Source: Micromonospora chokoriensis
GTDB lineage: Bacteria > Actinomycetota > Actinomycetes > Mycobacteriales > Micromonosporaceae
Direction: 5' to 3'
Length of the DNA stretch: 64,000 bases
NCBI RefSeq assembly: GCF_000718555.1
Contig: NZ_JOAN01000008.1
Span: 150,701 to 214,700 of the forward strand
Program-made: the position numbers and the translations under genes
Notes under the pieces: generated by a model
What the model was told of the DNA's origin: nothing
Seen by the model: the letters and a program-made list of their open reading frames with translations, nothing else
The model's database searches: none
In this document: positions 45,169 through 54,432 of the stretch, piece by piece
How positions within the stretch are numbered: the first letter of the stretch is position 1
How the letters are laid out: every line of letters starts with the position of its first letter

Positions 45169-46160
45169 GCCCGCGCCTCCCGCTCCTCCGAGGCCCGGTT
45201 GCCGGGCCGTACCTGCACATGGTCCGGCTCCAGGTCGAGCCGGACCCGCTCCTTCAGCGCGAGCGCGTCGACGAACGCAGCCGGCAGCTGCATCCGACCG
45301 TTGCGGTCCAGCACCGCGTACTCCTCGCTGACCAGCTCGGTGTTGCCGTCCGCGTCGATCCGCGCGGTCCGGCGTACCTCGGAGGCGGTCCGGCCGTCGC
45401 GGATCGCGACGGTCCGGCGGACCTGCGTGGCCACGGCGTGGTCGTGGGTGACGACCACGATGGTCACGCCCAGCTCGGCGTTGATGGTGCGCAGCGCCCC
45501 GAAGACGTCCGCGCCGGTCGCCTCGTCCAGCTCACCGGTCGGCTCGTCGGCGAAGAGCACCTCCGGGTCGTTGGCCACCGCCACCGCCACCGCGACCCGC
45601 TGCTGTTCGCCACCGCTGAGCTGCCCCGGCCGGCGGTCGGCGCAGTAGCCCACGCCGACCATGTCGAGCAGTTCCCGGGCCCGCGCCCGGCGGGCCTTGC
45701 GGCTGCGCTTGCCGGCCAGCTGCATCGGCAGCTCGACGTTCTCCAGCGCGTTGAGGTACGGCAGCAGGTTGCGGCCGGTCTGCTGCCAGACGAACCCGAC
45801 CAGCTCCCGCCGGTAGCTCAGCCGTCGCTTGGTGGAGAGCGAGAGCAGGTCGTAGTCGGCCACCCGGGCGATGCCGGCGGTCGGCGTGTCCAGCCCGGAG
45901 AGGATGTTGAGCAGGGTCGACTTGCCCGACCCGGAGGCGCCGACGATCGCCACCAGCTCACCCCGGTCGATGACCAGGTCGAGCCCCTGTAGGGCGACCA
46001 CCTCCACCCCCTCGGTCTTGAAGATGCGCACCAGGCCGTCGCAGACGATGTGTCCGCGCAGGCGGTCCTGCCCACCGGCCCGCTCAGCGGCGCGTTGCGC
46101 TGCCCGCTGTTGCAGGGCGGCCAGGTCAGGCACCAGTGGAGTCTGGGCGGTAGCGGTCAT
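45165..46160 (-). CDS. ABC transporter ATP-binding protein with a C-terminal AbrB-like extension
   Basis: 331 residues. A complete LolD/MacB-type ATPase: GASGSGKST, FVWQQTGRNLLPYLNALENVELP, LSGGEQQRVAVAVAVA, VLFADEPTGELDE, THDHA. Beyond it the chain continues about 75 residues. The segment EYAVLDRNGRMQLPAAFVDALALKERVRLDLEPDHVQVRPG (about 280-320) has the pattern of an AbrB/MazE swapped-hairpin domain (D.NGR...P......L.L..R.R.....D...V.P). Its role, such as DNA binding or dimerisation, is open. The gene starts 2 bp after the permease stop. Confidence 0.9.
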   Translation of the reverse strand: MTATAQTPLVPDLAALQQRAAQRAAERAGGQDRLRGHIVCDGLVRIFKTEGVEVVALQGLDLVIDRGELVAIVGASGSGKSTLLNILSGLDTPTAGIARVADYDLLSLSTKRRLSYRRELVGFVWQQTGRNLLPYLNALENVELPMQLAGKRSRKARRARARELLDMVGVGYCADRRPGQLSGGEQQRVAVAVAVANDPEVLFADEPTGELDEATGADVFGALRTINAELGVTIVVVTHDHAVATQVRRTVAIRDGRTASEVRRTARIDADGNTELVSEEYAVLDRNGRMQLPAAFVDALALKERVRLDLEPDHVQVRPGNRASEEREARA

Positions 46161-46161
46161 C

Positions 46162-48867
46162 TCAGCTCTCCTCTCCGAGCCGAAGCACCTCTCCGAGGCG
46201 CAACCGGCGGTTGTTCAGGGCTTCGACGGCGACCGCGAAGCCGAGGGCGACCGCCCCGAGCGCGAGCACCGCGGCGACCAGGCTGGGCTCGAAAGCCACC
46301 CGGACCGGCACACCACTTGTGAACGCGGACAGGCCGAGCACCGGGTTGAGCAGCAGGGGCAGCACCGCACCGACAAGCGCGCCGGTCAGCACCGACACCG
46401 CGACCAGCGGGGTCAATTCGATCAACAGCAGCCCTCGCCACTGCCCACGGGACAGGCCGAGGGTGCGCAGCCGGGACAGCACCTGGCCTCGGGCGCGCGC
46501 GCCGGCCAGCACGGTGAACGCGATGGCTATCAGCCCGAGCACGGCGCCGCCGACGGCCCCGGCCACGAACCCGAAGGCCAGCACCCCATTCGCCCCGCCC
46601 TCTTCCAGAGAGCGGCGGACGTCCGCGCGGGTGTCGACGGTGGCTCCGATCGTCGGGGCCCGACCGGTGACCGCGCCGCTCTGCTGGAAGCGCTCCTGCC
46701 CCTGGTCGCCGGCGACGCGCAGCGCCTCCGCGTTCAGCGAGTCCCCGGCGAGGAGCAGGCTGGTCGGCGCGGGTGTGGTGGTGCGCTTCGGCAGGGCCTG
46801 CCAGGGCAGGATCACGAACCGATTGGCGGTCGTCGCGAGCAGCGGGAATGCCTCCTCGGTGCCGGCCACCCGGAACTCGTAGCGCTGGCCCTGCACCAGG
46901 ATGAAGGCGGAATCGGCCAGCCCGGCCTTGGCCAGGTCGGCGGCGACCGCCGGTGAGACGATCGCCGGCAGCGGCCCCGGGCCGGGCCGGGCGCTGAGCA
47001 GCGCGGCCGGAACCGGCGGGTCCACGTGGGAAGCGCGGGCCACCGTGTTCATTCCCGGGCCGTCGACAAGCAGCACGTCCGTCTGCCCGGCCCCGGCGTC
47101 GGTGCCGACCTCGTCGGCCGCAAACCGCTCATCGGCCTGGTACAGCACCGGTGTGACGGCTCGGACTCCCGGCATGCGGCCCAACTCGTCAATGGTGTCG
47201 GGGGCGAAGCGCTCCCCGCGGATCACCGCGTCGGCGGGCACGATCTGCGCGGCGGCCCGGTCGCGGCTCGCATCGATGCCGCCGGCCACGACCGCGCAGA
47301 ACGCCGCCGTGCTGATCGCCAGCACCACCACGACCAGCGGGGCGGCGACCGTCGAGCGGCCGGCACGGGCCGTGCCGAGGAAGGCCACGCTGCCCCGGGT
47401 CCGCGCGGCCAGCCGGCTGACCAGCAACAACGGCCAGGGGTACGCCCGCAGCGCGAGCACCGCCGCGGCGACCGCAAGGAGCACCGGCACCGACACGAGC
47501 AGCGGGTCCACCTCGCCAAGGGTCAGGCCACGCTGGCGCAGCAGCACCATCGCGAGCCCGGCCAGGAGCAGCAGGGAGACTTCGGCGGTGAGCCGACGGG
47601 CCGACGGGCGTACCTGGATCAGGTCACTGCGCTCGGCTCCGCTGGCCGGTACGAGAAGCGTCGCCACCGGCAGTGCCAGCGTGACCAGCACGGTCGCCCC
47701 GATGAGGTACGGCGTGACCGAATTCGGGACGCCGGGGAACAGCGTGCCCAGCCACCAGCCCAGCACGGCGGCGACCGGCACCACCAGAACCGACTCGGCG
47801 AGGCTACGCCGGGCACCGGCGGTGGCCGCGCCACCACGGGCACGCAGCAGCACGAACTCCGAGCGACGCCGTCGGATGGTGAGGTTGGCCGCGAGCACGA
47901 TGAGCCCCGCCAGGGTGGCCAGCATTCCGGCCGCGATCACCGCGAGCAGGGTCCGGGCAGCGTTGATCTGGGCGGCGAAGGCACGGATCGGAACGTCGAC
48001 GCCCTGAGTGAACGTGAGGTCCGGCGGCTGGTTGCGTTGCATCGCCTGCAGGCCGTCGACCATCTGGTCTAGCTCACGTGCGTCGATCTGGTCGGCGCCC
48101 AGTCGGAATCGCCAGCTGGACTGGACCGGCCAGCCCTCCACGGCCCGCTTGTTGAGCACCGACGGCGCGACGACGCCGATCATGATGAACGGTAAGCCGT
48201 CGCCCTGCGAAGGTATGACCTGCAGCAGCTGTGGCAGCCCGTCCCAGATGCCGCCCGCGCGGTCGGTGGGGCGGAACAGCCCGGTCACCGTCAGCGGGGC
48301 AGCTTGCGCAAGTCCGCTCTCTTCGGGCTTGCCGATGCGTAGTTGGCTACCGGCGCGCAGGTTGAGCTTGTGGGCCACGTCGACGTCGAGCGCCACCTCG
48401 ATCGGCCGGTCGGGCACGTACGTCTCGCTCGGCCACGCCCCCTCGACGAGGGTGCTCGCGCGCTGAATGTCGGGCACGGTCCGTAGGCCCAGGTCGACAA
48501 GCAGGTTGCGGGCCGCGAGATCCGGTCCGACCACGCGGGTCGGCGGGCTCTCCACGGAGAACCACCGCTCCGTCACCGCCGAGCGCACCGCCGGCGGCAT
48601 CTCCGCGGCCAGGGCGTCGAGTCGGTCGGCGGCGCTGCCCACGGCATTCACCTGCGACGCGGCGGGCTGCTCGCCGGTGGTGTACGCGAGGTCCCGGCGG
48701 GCGGCCGGCTCGCTGTTGAGTTGCGCCCGCAGCCCCTGTTCGGCCAGCCGGTTGACCAGCCGGGGCACCCCACTGATCAGCAGCGTGACCACCAGGGTCA
48801 ACACCGCCAGCAGCAGAAACTGCCCCCCGTACGCCCGGACCCGCCGGACGGCTGCCCCGACGCTCAT
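46162..48867 (-). CDS. FtsX-like ABC permease
   Basis: 901 residues from ATG 48867, preceded by GGGGGAG; the open frame runs further upstream inside the next gene but without homology. One N-terminal helix, a large external domain (about 40-310) and two FtsX-type groups of helices separated by a second external domain (about 560-740) are seen, the layout of MacB-family permeases of the duplicated type. The start overlaps the other permease's stop (ATGA). Likely cargo: lipoproteins, peptides or envelope components. Confidence 0.88.
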   Translation of the reverse strand: MSVGAAVRRVRAYGGQFLLLAVLTLVVTLLISGVPRLVNRLAEQGLRAQLNSEPAARRDLAYTTGEQPAASQVNAVGSAADRLDALAAEMPPAVRSAVTERWFSVESPPTRVVGPDLAARNLLVDLGLRTVPDIQRASTLVEGAWPSETYVPDRPIEVALDVDVAHKLNLRAGSQLRIGKPEESGLAQAAPLTVTGLFRPTDRAGGIWDGLPQLLQVIPSQGDGLPFIMIGVVAPSVLNKRAVEGWPVQSSWRFRLGADQIDARELDQMVDGLQAMQRNQPPDLTFTQGVDVPIRAFAAQINAARTLLAVIAAGMLATLAGLIVLAANLTIRRRRSEFVLLRARGGAATAGARRSLAESVLVVPVAAVLGWWLGTLFPGVPNSVTPYLIGATVLVTLALPVATLLVPASGAERSDLIQVRPSARRLTAEVSLLLLAGLAMVLLRQRGLTLGEVDPLLVSVPVLLAVAAAVLALRAYPWPLLLVSRLAARTRGSVAFLGTARAGRSTVAAPLVVVVLAISTAAFCAVVAGGIDASRDRAAAQIVPADAVIRGERFAPDTIDELGRMPGVRAVTPVLYQADERFAADEVGTDAGAGQTDVLLVDGPGMNTVARASHVDPPVPAALLSARPGPGPLPAIVSPAVAADLAKAGLADSAFILVQGQRYEFRVAGTEEAFPLLATTANRFVILPWQALPKRTTTPAPTSLLLAGDSLNAEALRVAGDQGQERFQQSGAVTGRAPTIGATVDTRADVRRSLEEGGANGVLAFGFVAGAVGGAVLGLIAIAFTVLAGARARGQVLSRLRTLGLSRGQWRGLLLIELTPLVAVSVLTGALVGAVLPLLLNPVLGLSAFTSGVPVRVAFEPSLVAAVLALGAVALGFAVAVEALNNRRLRLGEVLRLGEES

Positions 48868-51800
48868 CGTTCTCCCCCGATTCGCAGCTGCGCCGCCGCC
48901 ACCCGCTGACGGATGCCGGTGGCGATGAACGCGCTGAAGGCGAGCGCCGCCAGCAGCAGGCCGACCGCGGTCAGGCCGATTGGCACCCAGGGCAGCACGA
49001 ACGCCGCCGGGGGAATCGGCCGGTCGGCGGCCGGGGTGAGGATGACCTGTGGGGCCATCGTCGCGCCGACCAAGGTGCCGAGTAACAGCCCGACGCCCAC
49101 GCCGATGCCGGCGAGGAACGTCTGTTCGGCCAGCAGCGCCCGAGCCATCAGCCGGGGCGTGGCGCCGAGGGTGTGCAGGACCGCGAACTCGCCGAGCCGC
49201 CGCCGGGCGGTGGCCCACATGTCCACCATCAGGCCGACGAGGGCGAGCAGCACCGCGCCGAGCGCGGCGGCGAGCATTCCGGTACGCGAACCGCGCCAGT
49301 ACGGGTCGTCGGCGGCCGCCTCGATCGCCGCCTCCCGGTTGCGCACCGTGACGCCCGGCAGTTCGCTGGCCGCCTGGGCGGCGGCCGTCGCATCGGCGGC
49401 ACTGATCCACCATTCCGGTACGGGTCGCATCATCCCGTCGGTGTGGATCAGTGCTTCGACCGCCGCAGGCAGGTCAAGCAGTACGCCGGCCGCAGTGGTG
49501 GTCGGCACGGCGTTCAGCTCACCGACCAGGCGCACCGGCACCGTCGCCCCGGAGAGCGTGAGTTTGGCGGTGTCACCAACGTGCAGGCTCAGTGCCTCAC
49601 GTACCTGGGGGGTCATCAGCACCGGGGCGGCCTCGATCGCGGCCGGCACGACGACGAACCGGGTCATGGCCTGCTCGAAACGCGCTGCCTCCGGCCAAAA
49701 CTCCGCCGGACGGTCGGCGACGAGTCCGCTGGCGCTCGACTGCACAGCTTTGCGCGGCGCGTCAGGCCAGATCGCCACCCACTGACCAGTGAAGTCGGCT
49801 GGGCGAGCCTTACCTGCTGCGTCGACGAGCTGCATCGCTGTCACCTGGAACCCGTACGAGTCGCCGGCCGCGTGCCCGCCGTCGACCTCGAAGCCGGCCA
49901 CCCGCAGCCGTGCTCCACCCGTCTCCGGTAGCTGGACCGTGAAGGGGGTGGCCCGCCCATCGCTCGGGGCGGTGACCGCCGGCAGCCGGAAGGTGGCGCC
50001 CTGAGAGCTGGTGACCAGCAACGTCACCGCGATCTGGTGCAGCTCGATGGACCGTTGCACGGGCGTGCGGACGGTGCCGGTGAGAGTGCGGGTGCCCTCG
50101 GGTAGCTCGACGCCCCCGAGATCCCCCCGTGCCCCGATCATCCGCTGGTACTGCTCCGACACCGGCTTGTCGCTGAGGCGGTCGGCGAGGCGGACGACGT
50201 CGGGGGCGCTGGCCGGGTCGACACCGATCACTGTCGCCTGCAGGTCCTGCCGGCCAAGTCGTACCTCGTCCCGCCATGCCGGCAGCACCCGGGTGACACC
50301 CGGCAGCGCGGCGAGTTGACTGGCCCGGGTCGGCGGGGCGACGCCGTTGCGTTCGGTAACCCGAACGTCGGCACCGACCGTGTATGCGGCCTGCTCGACC
50401 TGGGACCGCTCTCCGGTGCTGATCAGGGACCAGGAGAGGGTGCTGCCCCCGACGGCGAGAGCGAGCAGCAGGACCGGGCCGGCGTGCGGACGCCGGCCGG
50501 CCTGCCACATGCCAAGCATGGTGGCGGTCCAGGGCCGCCGGTCGACGAACCGCTCCGCGAACCTGCTGAGCGGCGGGAGCAACCGCAGCGCCAGCACGGC
50601 ACCGGCCAGCACGCCGAGCGTCGGGGCGGCGATCAGCAGCGGGTCGAGCCCGAGTTGGCCGCCCGCGCCAGCCACCGGGGAGGCGTACCGGCGCAGCTGC
50701 ACCCAGGCGAGCACGGCGAGCGCCACGAGCACCAGGTCGATGCTCGCGCGTTGAACGTTCGCCGCCCGATTCGGCCGGGACCGGGCCGCCATGTCAGCGA
50801 CGTACGTGCCGGCACCGCGCAGCGTCGGGAGGACCATGACGACGAGGCAGCCGGCTGCGGTGGCCGCTGCCGCCGCCCAGACCAGGGTGGGGTGGCCACC
50901 GGCGGTGGCGAGGTCGTCCGACCCGCCGGGTCGGACGTAGCGCAGCGCCACGCTGGCGATAAGCGGACCGAGCACGGCGGCCGGGGCGACCACCAGGGTC
51001 GCCTCACGGGCCGCCAAGCCGGCCAGCTGCCGACGGGCGGCGCCACGGGCGCGCAGGAGCGCGGTCTGCGGGCGGCGGTCCTCGTTCAGCAACGCGGCGA
51101 CAAGCACCAGCGCGTACCCGCCGAGCACCAGGATGAGCAGCAACGGGGTGGCCAGCGAGGAGCGACCCACCAGGTCGGCCCGGGCGATCCGGTCCAGCAA
51201 CTTCTCGATCTTCGTCGCCGCCCGCCCCGAGCTGCCCAGTTGGGCGGCTTCCGGCACGGCGGTGACCGCCTCGGTGAGGGCTTTGCGAACGGCGGGCAGG
51301 TCGGCGGTGTCGACGCCGCCGAGGTCCGGCTGGGCCAACCAGGACACCGACACCGAGCCCGGGAAGGCGGCCACGAAGTCGGCCGGGTCGAGCGCGAACG
51401 GCCCGTACGAGGTGCCGGAGCCGACACTGCCCGCCCCGACACCGGGTGCCAGCAGCCAGTACGTCTCCGCCGGGTCGCGGGGCCGCCAGGTGCCGGCGAG
51501 CACCAGCTCGCTGCGTCGTTCGGTGGCCCGGTCGCGCACCGGGACGCGTTCGCCGACGGTCAGGCCGAGGGCGCTGGCGACCCGCTCGGGCAGGCTCACC
51601 TGGACCGGATTCGCCCCGGGAAGAGGCCAAGCTCCGCTGGTCAGCTCCGCGTGGCCGGCGAGGTCGTCGAGCGTCGCCAGGCTCGCGAAGACCGGTTCGC
51701 CGGCCGGGCGCGGGGCCTGCCCCAGGTCACCGGTCAGCTCGCGGCCGGTGCCGTAACGGCCGGCGACGACACTGACTGGGACGCCGCCGAGCCCGGTGCC

Positions 51801-52046
51801 GAACTCAGCTCGGACCGCCTTGTCCCGGGTCGCGAACTCGGCCGCGTCGCGCCCACCCGAGCCACTGACCAGGATGCCGCGCTCCTCGGCCGGCGAGGCG
51901 GCCACCAGAGCTCGCTGCCCGGCGTCCACCGCTCGGCGGTTGTAGTCGGACAGCCCGGTGACCAACGCGACGGCGACGAGAGCAGCGATCACCGCCGCAA
52001 ACAGCAAACCGCGCGCCTCTCGGGCCCGCCTCCACACCAGCTTCAT
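48864..52046 (-). CDS. FtsX-like ABC permease, large
   Basis: 1060 residues, preceded by GGGGAGG. N-terminal helix (about 13-33), a large external domain (about 35-290), a helix group (about 300-500), a second external domain (about 520-930) and a final FtsX helix group with LAALGAVLLALVGLMVDMWATARRRLGEFAVLHTLGAT. It heads the operon of two permeases and two ATPases. The 131 bp upstream (52047-52177) contain an AT-rich stretch around 52121-52137 that probably carries the promoter. Function of the whole system is unknown; no regulator is linked. Confidence 0.88.
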   Translation of the reverse strand: MKLVWRRAREARGLLFAAVIAALVAVALVTGLSDYNRRAVDAGQRALVAASPAEERGILVSGSGGRDAAEFATRDKAVRAEFGTGLGGVPVSVVAGRYGTGRELTGDLGQAPRPAGEPVFASLATLDDLAGHAELTSGAWPLPGANPVQVSLPERVASALGLTVGERVPVRDRATERRSELVLAGTWRPRDPAETYWLLAPGVGAGSVGSGTSYGPFALDPADFVAAFPGSVSVSWLAQPDLGGVDTADLPAVRKALTEAVTAVPEAAQLGSSGRAATKIEKLLDRIARADLVGRSSLATPLLLILVLGGYALVLVAALLNEDRRPQTALLRARGAARRQLAGLAAREATLVVAPAAVLGPLIASVALRYVRPGGSDDLATAGGHPTLVWAAAAATAAGCLVVMVLPTLRGAGTYVADMAARSRPNRAANVQRASIDLVLVALAVLAWVQLRRYASPVAGAGGQLGLDPLLIAAPTLGVLAGAVLALRLLPPLSRFAERFVDRRPWTATMLGMWQAGRRPHAGPVLLLALAVGGSTLSWSLISTGERSQVEQAAYTVGADVRVTERNGVAPPTRASQLAALPGVTRVLPAWRDEVRLGRQDLQATVIGVDPASAPDVVRLADRLSDKPVSEQYQRMIGARGDLGGVELPEGTRTLTGTVRTPVQRSIELHQIAVTLLVTSSQGATFRLPAVTAPSDGRATPFTVQLPETGGARLRVAGFEVDGGHAAGDSYGFQVTAMQLVDAAGKARPADFTGQWVAIWPDAPRKAVQSSASGLVADRPAEFWPEAARFEQAMTRFVVVPAAIEAAPVLMTPQVREALSLHVGDTAKLTLSGATVPVRLVGELNAVPTTTAAGVLLDLPAAVEALIHTDGMMRPVPEWWISAADATAAAQAASELPGVTVRNREAAIEAAADDPYWRGSRTGMLAAALGAVLLALVGLMVDMWATARRRLGEFAVLHTLGATPRLMARALLAEQTFLAGIGVGVGLLLGTLVGATMAPQVILTPAADRPIPPAAFVLPWVPIGLTAVGLLLAALAFSAFIATGIRQRVAAAQLRIGGER

Positions 52047-52177
52047 CCGACGCCTCCCCTGGCCCTGGCGGGCCGACGACCATCAAGACAGGCCATCCCC
52101 CGGGAAAGGTTCGCGCCCGTTACATGATCGTTATTGCGGGAAGAGTCGGCGAGGGCTGGCCCGCGCCGAGTGGGCGG

Positions 52178-52342
52178 CTAGCTGCCGCCTCGAATGTTGC
52201 GGACACCGAACGCCACGGCGCCGAGCACGAGCACGACGCCGAGGAGCTGAAGACCGGGCGAGTCGTCGGCCTCCCCGAGCACGATGCCGGCGACGCCGAG
52301 CGCGACCCCGAGCACGGCGACGACGGTCAGGACGTACCTCAT
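52178..52342 (-). CDS. 54-residue membrane protein
   Basis: MRYVLTVVAVLGVALGVAGI begins a first helix, and LQLLGVVLVLGAVAFGV makes a second. It has no known family. Its ATG overlaps the stop of the HTH gene (ATGA), so it is the third gene of the DUF2975-HTH operon. A role with the DUF2975 membrane protein is plausible but not shown. Confidence 0.7.
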   Translation of the reverse strand: MRYVLTVVAVLGVALGVAGIVLGEADDSPGLQLLGVVLVLGAVAFGVRNIRGGS

Positions 52343-52554
52343 GGGGTTTCCTCCTCGACCCACTCCAGCAGGTCTCCGGGCTGGCATTCGAGCACCCGGC
52401 ACATCGCTTCGAGGGTGCTGAAGCGGACCGCCTTGGCGCGGCCGTTCTTCAGCACCGCCACGTTGGCCGGGGTGAGCCCGACGCGCTCGGCGAACTCACC
52501 GACGCTCATCTTGCGCTTGGCCAACTCCACGTCGATGCGGACGACGATGGGCAT
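52339..52554 (-). CDS. Cro/CI-family HTH regulator (YozG-like)
   Basis: 71 residues. The helix-turn-helix is KRKMSVGEFAERVGLTPANVAVLKNGRAKAVRFSTLEAMCRVLECQPGDLLEWVEEE, the compact XRE/YozG type. Such proteins are routinely paired with a DUF2975 membrane protein, as here: its ATG shares one base with the DUF2975 stop. It probably regulates its own operon. Confidence 0.9.
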   Translation of the reverse strand: MPIVVRIDVELAKRKMSVGEFAERVGLTPANVAVLKNGRAKAVRFSTLEAMCRVLECQPGDLLEWVEEETP

Positions 52555-53033
52555 CAGATCACCGCTTCCATGTCGGTGCGCAGCGTGGTGGCCTGCCGCA
52601 GCAGCGCCCGCATCACCACCATGAGCAGCCCCAGCACACTGACGCCCACGGTCAGCAGGAACAGCAGCAGTGGCAGCCCCGGGTCGTCCGCGTTGAACCC
52701 GACGTAGAGGAAGACACCCACGAGCACCACCCACGCGGCGGCGATGGCCCACACGATCGCGTCCACCCACTTCAGGGACGCTTCGGTGAAGATGCGGTCG
52801 TTCTTGACCAGGCTGAGCAGCTTCCAGGTCGAGACGATGACCACCTGAACGCACAGCACCCAGAACACCGCCACGACCGTCGCCGGCCACCGGAGGTAGG
52901 CGTCCTGCGGTGACTCTGCGGCCATGTGGGCGAACTGCCCGGGCAGCGAAAACGTTTGAAACAGCACCAGGACCCCGAACAGCACCACGAGGAAGACTCT
53001 GAGAGCGGCAACCGCTCGATGCTCTGTAACCAT
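52554..53033 (-). CDS. DUF2975 membrane protein
   Basis: 159 residues with four helices (about 7-28, 48-68, 92-112, 119-142). RIFTEASLKWVDAIVWAIAAAWVVLVGVF is the DUF2975 mark. The family occurs next to YozG-like regulators, perhaps as a membrane-linked sensor for them. It is the first gene of the operon, preceded by a promoter that would give a leaderless mRNA. Confidence 0.85.
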   Translation of the reverse strand: MVTEHRAVAALRVFLVVLFGVLVLFQTFSLPGQFAHMAAESPQDAYLRWPATVVAVFWVLCVQVVIVSTWKLLSLVKNDRIFTEASLKWVDAIVWAIAAAWVVLVGVFLYVGFNADDPGLPLLLFLLTVGVSVLGLLMVVMRALLRQATTLRTDMEAVI

Positions 53034-53039
53034 GCATCG

Positions 53040-53068
53040 AGTTTCGCTCGCTACCTATCGAAAGTCAA
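53040..53068 (-). promoter_or_regulatory. Promoter TTGACT-17-GAAACT of the DUF2975-HTH operon
   Basis: On the minus strand TTGACT (53068-53063) and GAAACT (53045-53040) are 17 bp apart, and the hexamer ends 6 nt before ATG 53033. No Shine-Dalgarno is present. Confidence 0.5.
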
Positions 53069-53094
53069 TCGGTCGACTGAACGTCGGCGCTCCC

Positions 53095-53709
53095 TCACGA
53101 CTGCGTCGGCCCGGACACCGGCCTCGCCTTCTGCGGGTAGATCACCTCGTGGCGACTCAGCATGGCGACGAATTCGCCGATCTTGCGCTCACGAGTCTCC
53201 GCCCGCTTGACGGAATTCAGGCGGTGGATGAGAGCGAACCGGTTGGTCTTGGTCAGCACGTCGAACATGGCCTGGGCGGCGGGCTCGGCAGCGATGGCGG
53301 CAAGGAGGTCGGCGGGAACCTCAGCCTCCGACGACGGGGCGTACGCGGCCGCCCACCGCCCGTCCGCCTTGGCTGCCTCCACCACGGCGCGGCCCGCCGG
53401 CGACATCCGCCCCTGCTCCTCCAGCCGGGCCACGTGGGCGACGTTGCGCTGGGACCAGGAGCTGCGGGCTCGACGCGGGGTGAAGCGGATCCACGACGTC
53501 TCCGCATCCCGCTTACGGGCCTGCCCGTCGATCCAGCCGAAGCACAGGGCCTCGTCGACCGCCTGCTGCCAGGTGAGCGTCGTGACCGTGCCACCCTTCT
53601 TGGTCAGGGCGAGCCAGACGCCGGGCGACGCCGCGTGGTTGGCCGACAACCAGGCACGCAGGGCGTCGGCGTCCGCGACGATCAACTCATCCAGCTCCGC
53701 ACTCGCCAT
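53095..53709 (-). CDS. YdeI/OmpD-associated family protein
   Basis: 204 residues. ALRAWLSANHAASPGVWLALTKKG, WQQAVDEALCFGWIDGQARKRDAETSWIRFTPRRARSSWSQRN and the C-terminal NSVKRAETRERKIGEFVAMLSRHEVIYP are the family signature. YdeI-type proteins have been linked to antimicrobial-peptide tolerance in enterobacteria, but the biochemistry is unclear. ATG 53709 lies 6 nt after TAGCCT on the minus strand, a leaderless start. Confidence 0.88.
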   Translation of the reverse strand: MASAELDELIVADADALRAWLSANHAASPGVWLALTKKGGTVTTLTWQQAVDEALCFGWIDGQARKRDAETSWIRFTPRRARSSWSQRNVAHVARLEEQGRMSPAGRAVVEAAKADGRWAAAYAPSSEAEVPADLLAAIAAEPAAQAMFDVLTKTNRFALIHRLNSVKRAETRERKIGEFVAMLSRHEVIYPQKARPVSGPTQS

Positions 53710-53730
53710 GACGGCAGGCTAGCCGCTGGG

Positions 53731-54336
53731 TCACGGCCGCCGCTGGCCCCCGTGGCTGGCGATCAACGCGTCCACGACGACCGCAGCGTCGGCGTCCGCC
53801 ACGTCCGCTGGGTACTCCGGCAACAGGTCGTCCCAGGGGACCAGCCACGACCCGAACAACTGAGCCTGCCCCTCGGGCCGAGCGAAGAACCAGATGTGCA
53901 GGTGGGCGCCGCCATCCCCGAAGCGGTAGACGTGGGCTCGCGAGATGTGCGGCAGCGCCTGCACGTGGCGAGCGATCCGAGTGCTCAGCAGCCCTAGTTC
54001 GGCCGCCAGCTCGTCGGGGAGATCCTCCATGTCGTAGTGGTCGCGGGGCAACAGCATGAGCACCAGCGGGACGCCCACGCGCGGGATTCGGATCAACCGC
54101 CAACGCTCGTTGAACCAGATCCCTTCGTCCCGCTTGCGGCAGGTGTCGCAGTCTGCCGGATCCTCGCCGTGCCGCGCCGGCTCCGGGAGCACCGGCGGCC
54201 GCAGCGGCGTCACTCGAAGTCCGTCCTCCTGGAACGGACTGATCTCCCACCCGGTCATGCGCGCCAAGGGAAGGCGGCGCTCATCGTCCGCGGCGGCGAC
54301 CGCGTGGTCGTAGAACTCGTCCGGTCGCATGGCCAT
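53731..54336 (-). CDS. HIT-like domain protein
   Basis: 201 residues. CDTCRKRDEGIWFNERWRLIRI resembles the zinc and first-strand part of HIT/GalT proteins; LMLLPRDHYDMEDLPDELAAELG is the typical middle, and GDGGAHLHIWFFARP gives the His-x-His triad region (degenerate compared with HxHxHxx). A nucleotide hydrolase or transferase is likely but one His is missing, so activity is uncertain. The ATG lies 7 nt after TAGTCT (leaderless). It is divergent from the MBL gene. Confidence 0.65.
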   Translation of the reverse strand: MAMRPDEFYDHAVAAADDERRLPLARMTGWEISPFQEDGLRVTPLRPPVLPEPARHGEDPADCDTCRKRDEGIWFNERWRLIRIPRVGVPLVLMLLPRDHYDMEDLPDELAAELGLLSTRIARHVQALPHISRAHVYRFGDGGAHLHIWFFARPEGQAQLFGSWLVPWDDLLPEYPADVADADAAVVVDALIASHGGQRRP

Positions 54337-54396
54337 GCGGCACAGACTAGTACGACAAGATCGACATTGGTGGGCGGCAGATCGTCGTAAGGTCGT

Positions 54397-54426
54397 CTGG
54401 CATCAGATGATCTGAGGTCGTACGAT
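54397..54426 (+). promoter_or_regulatory. MBL-MarR promoter with operator in the spacer
   Basis: CTGGCA (54397-54402) and TACGAT (54421-54426) are 18 bp apart, and TACGAT ends 6 nt before ATG 54433. The spacer begins with the perfect palindrome TCAGAT-G-ATCTGA (54403-54415), the size of a MarR half-pair. TCGTACGA (54418-54425) overlaps the -10. A MarR gene is second in this operon, so autoregulation is likely. Confidence 0.6.
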
Positions 54427-54432
54427 CGGGTC

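Noticed and set aside
48868..49413. An extended start for the 901-residue permease
   Set aside because: The extra part is a frame-shifted shadow of the neighbouring permease; ATG 48867 has GGGGGAG and a normal signal helix.
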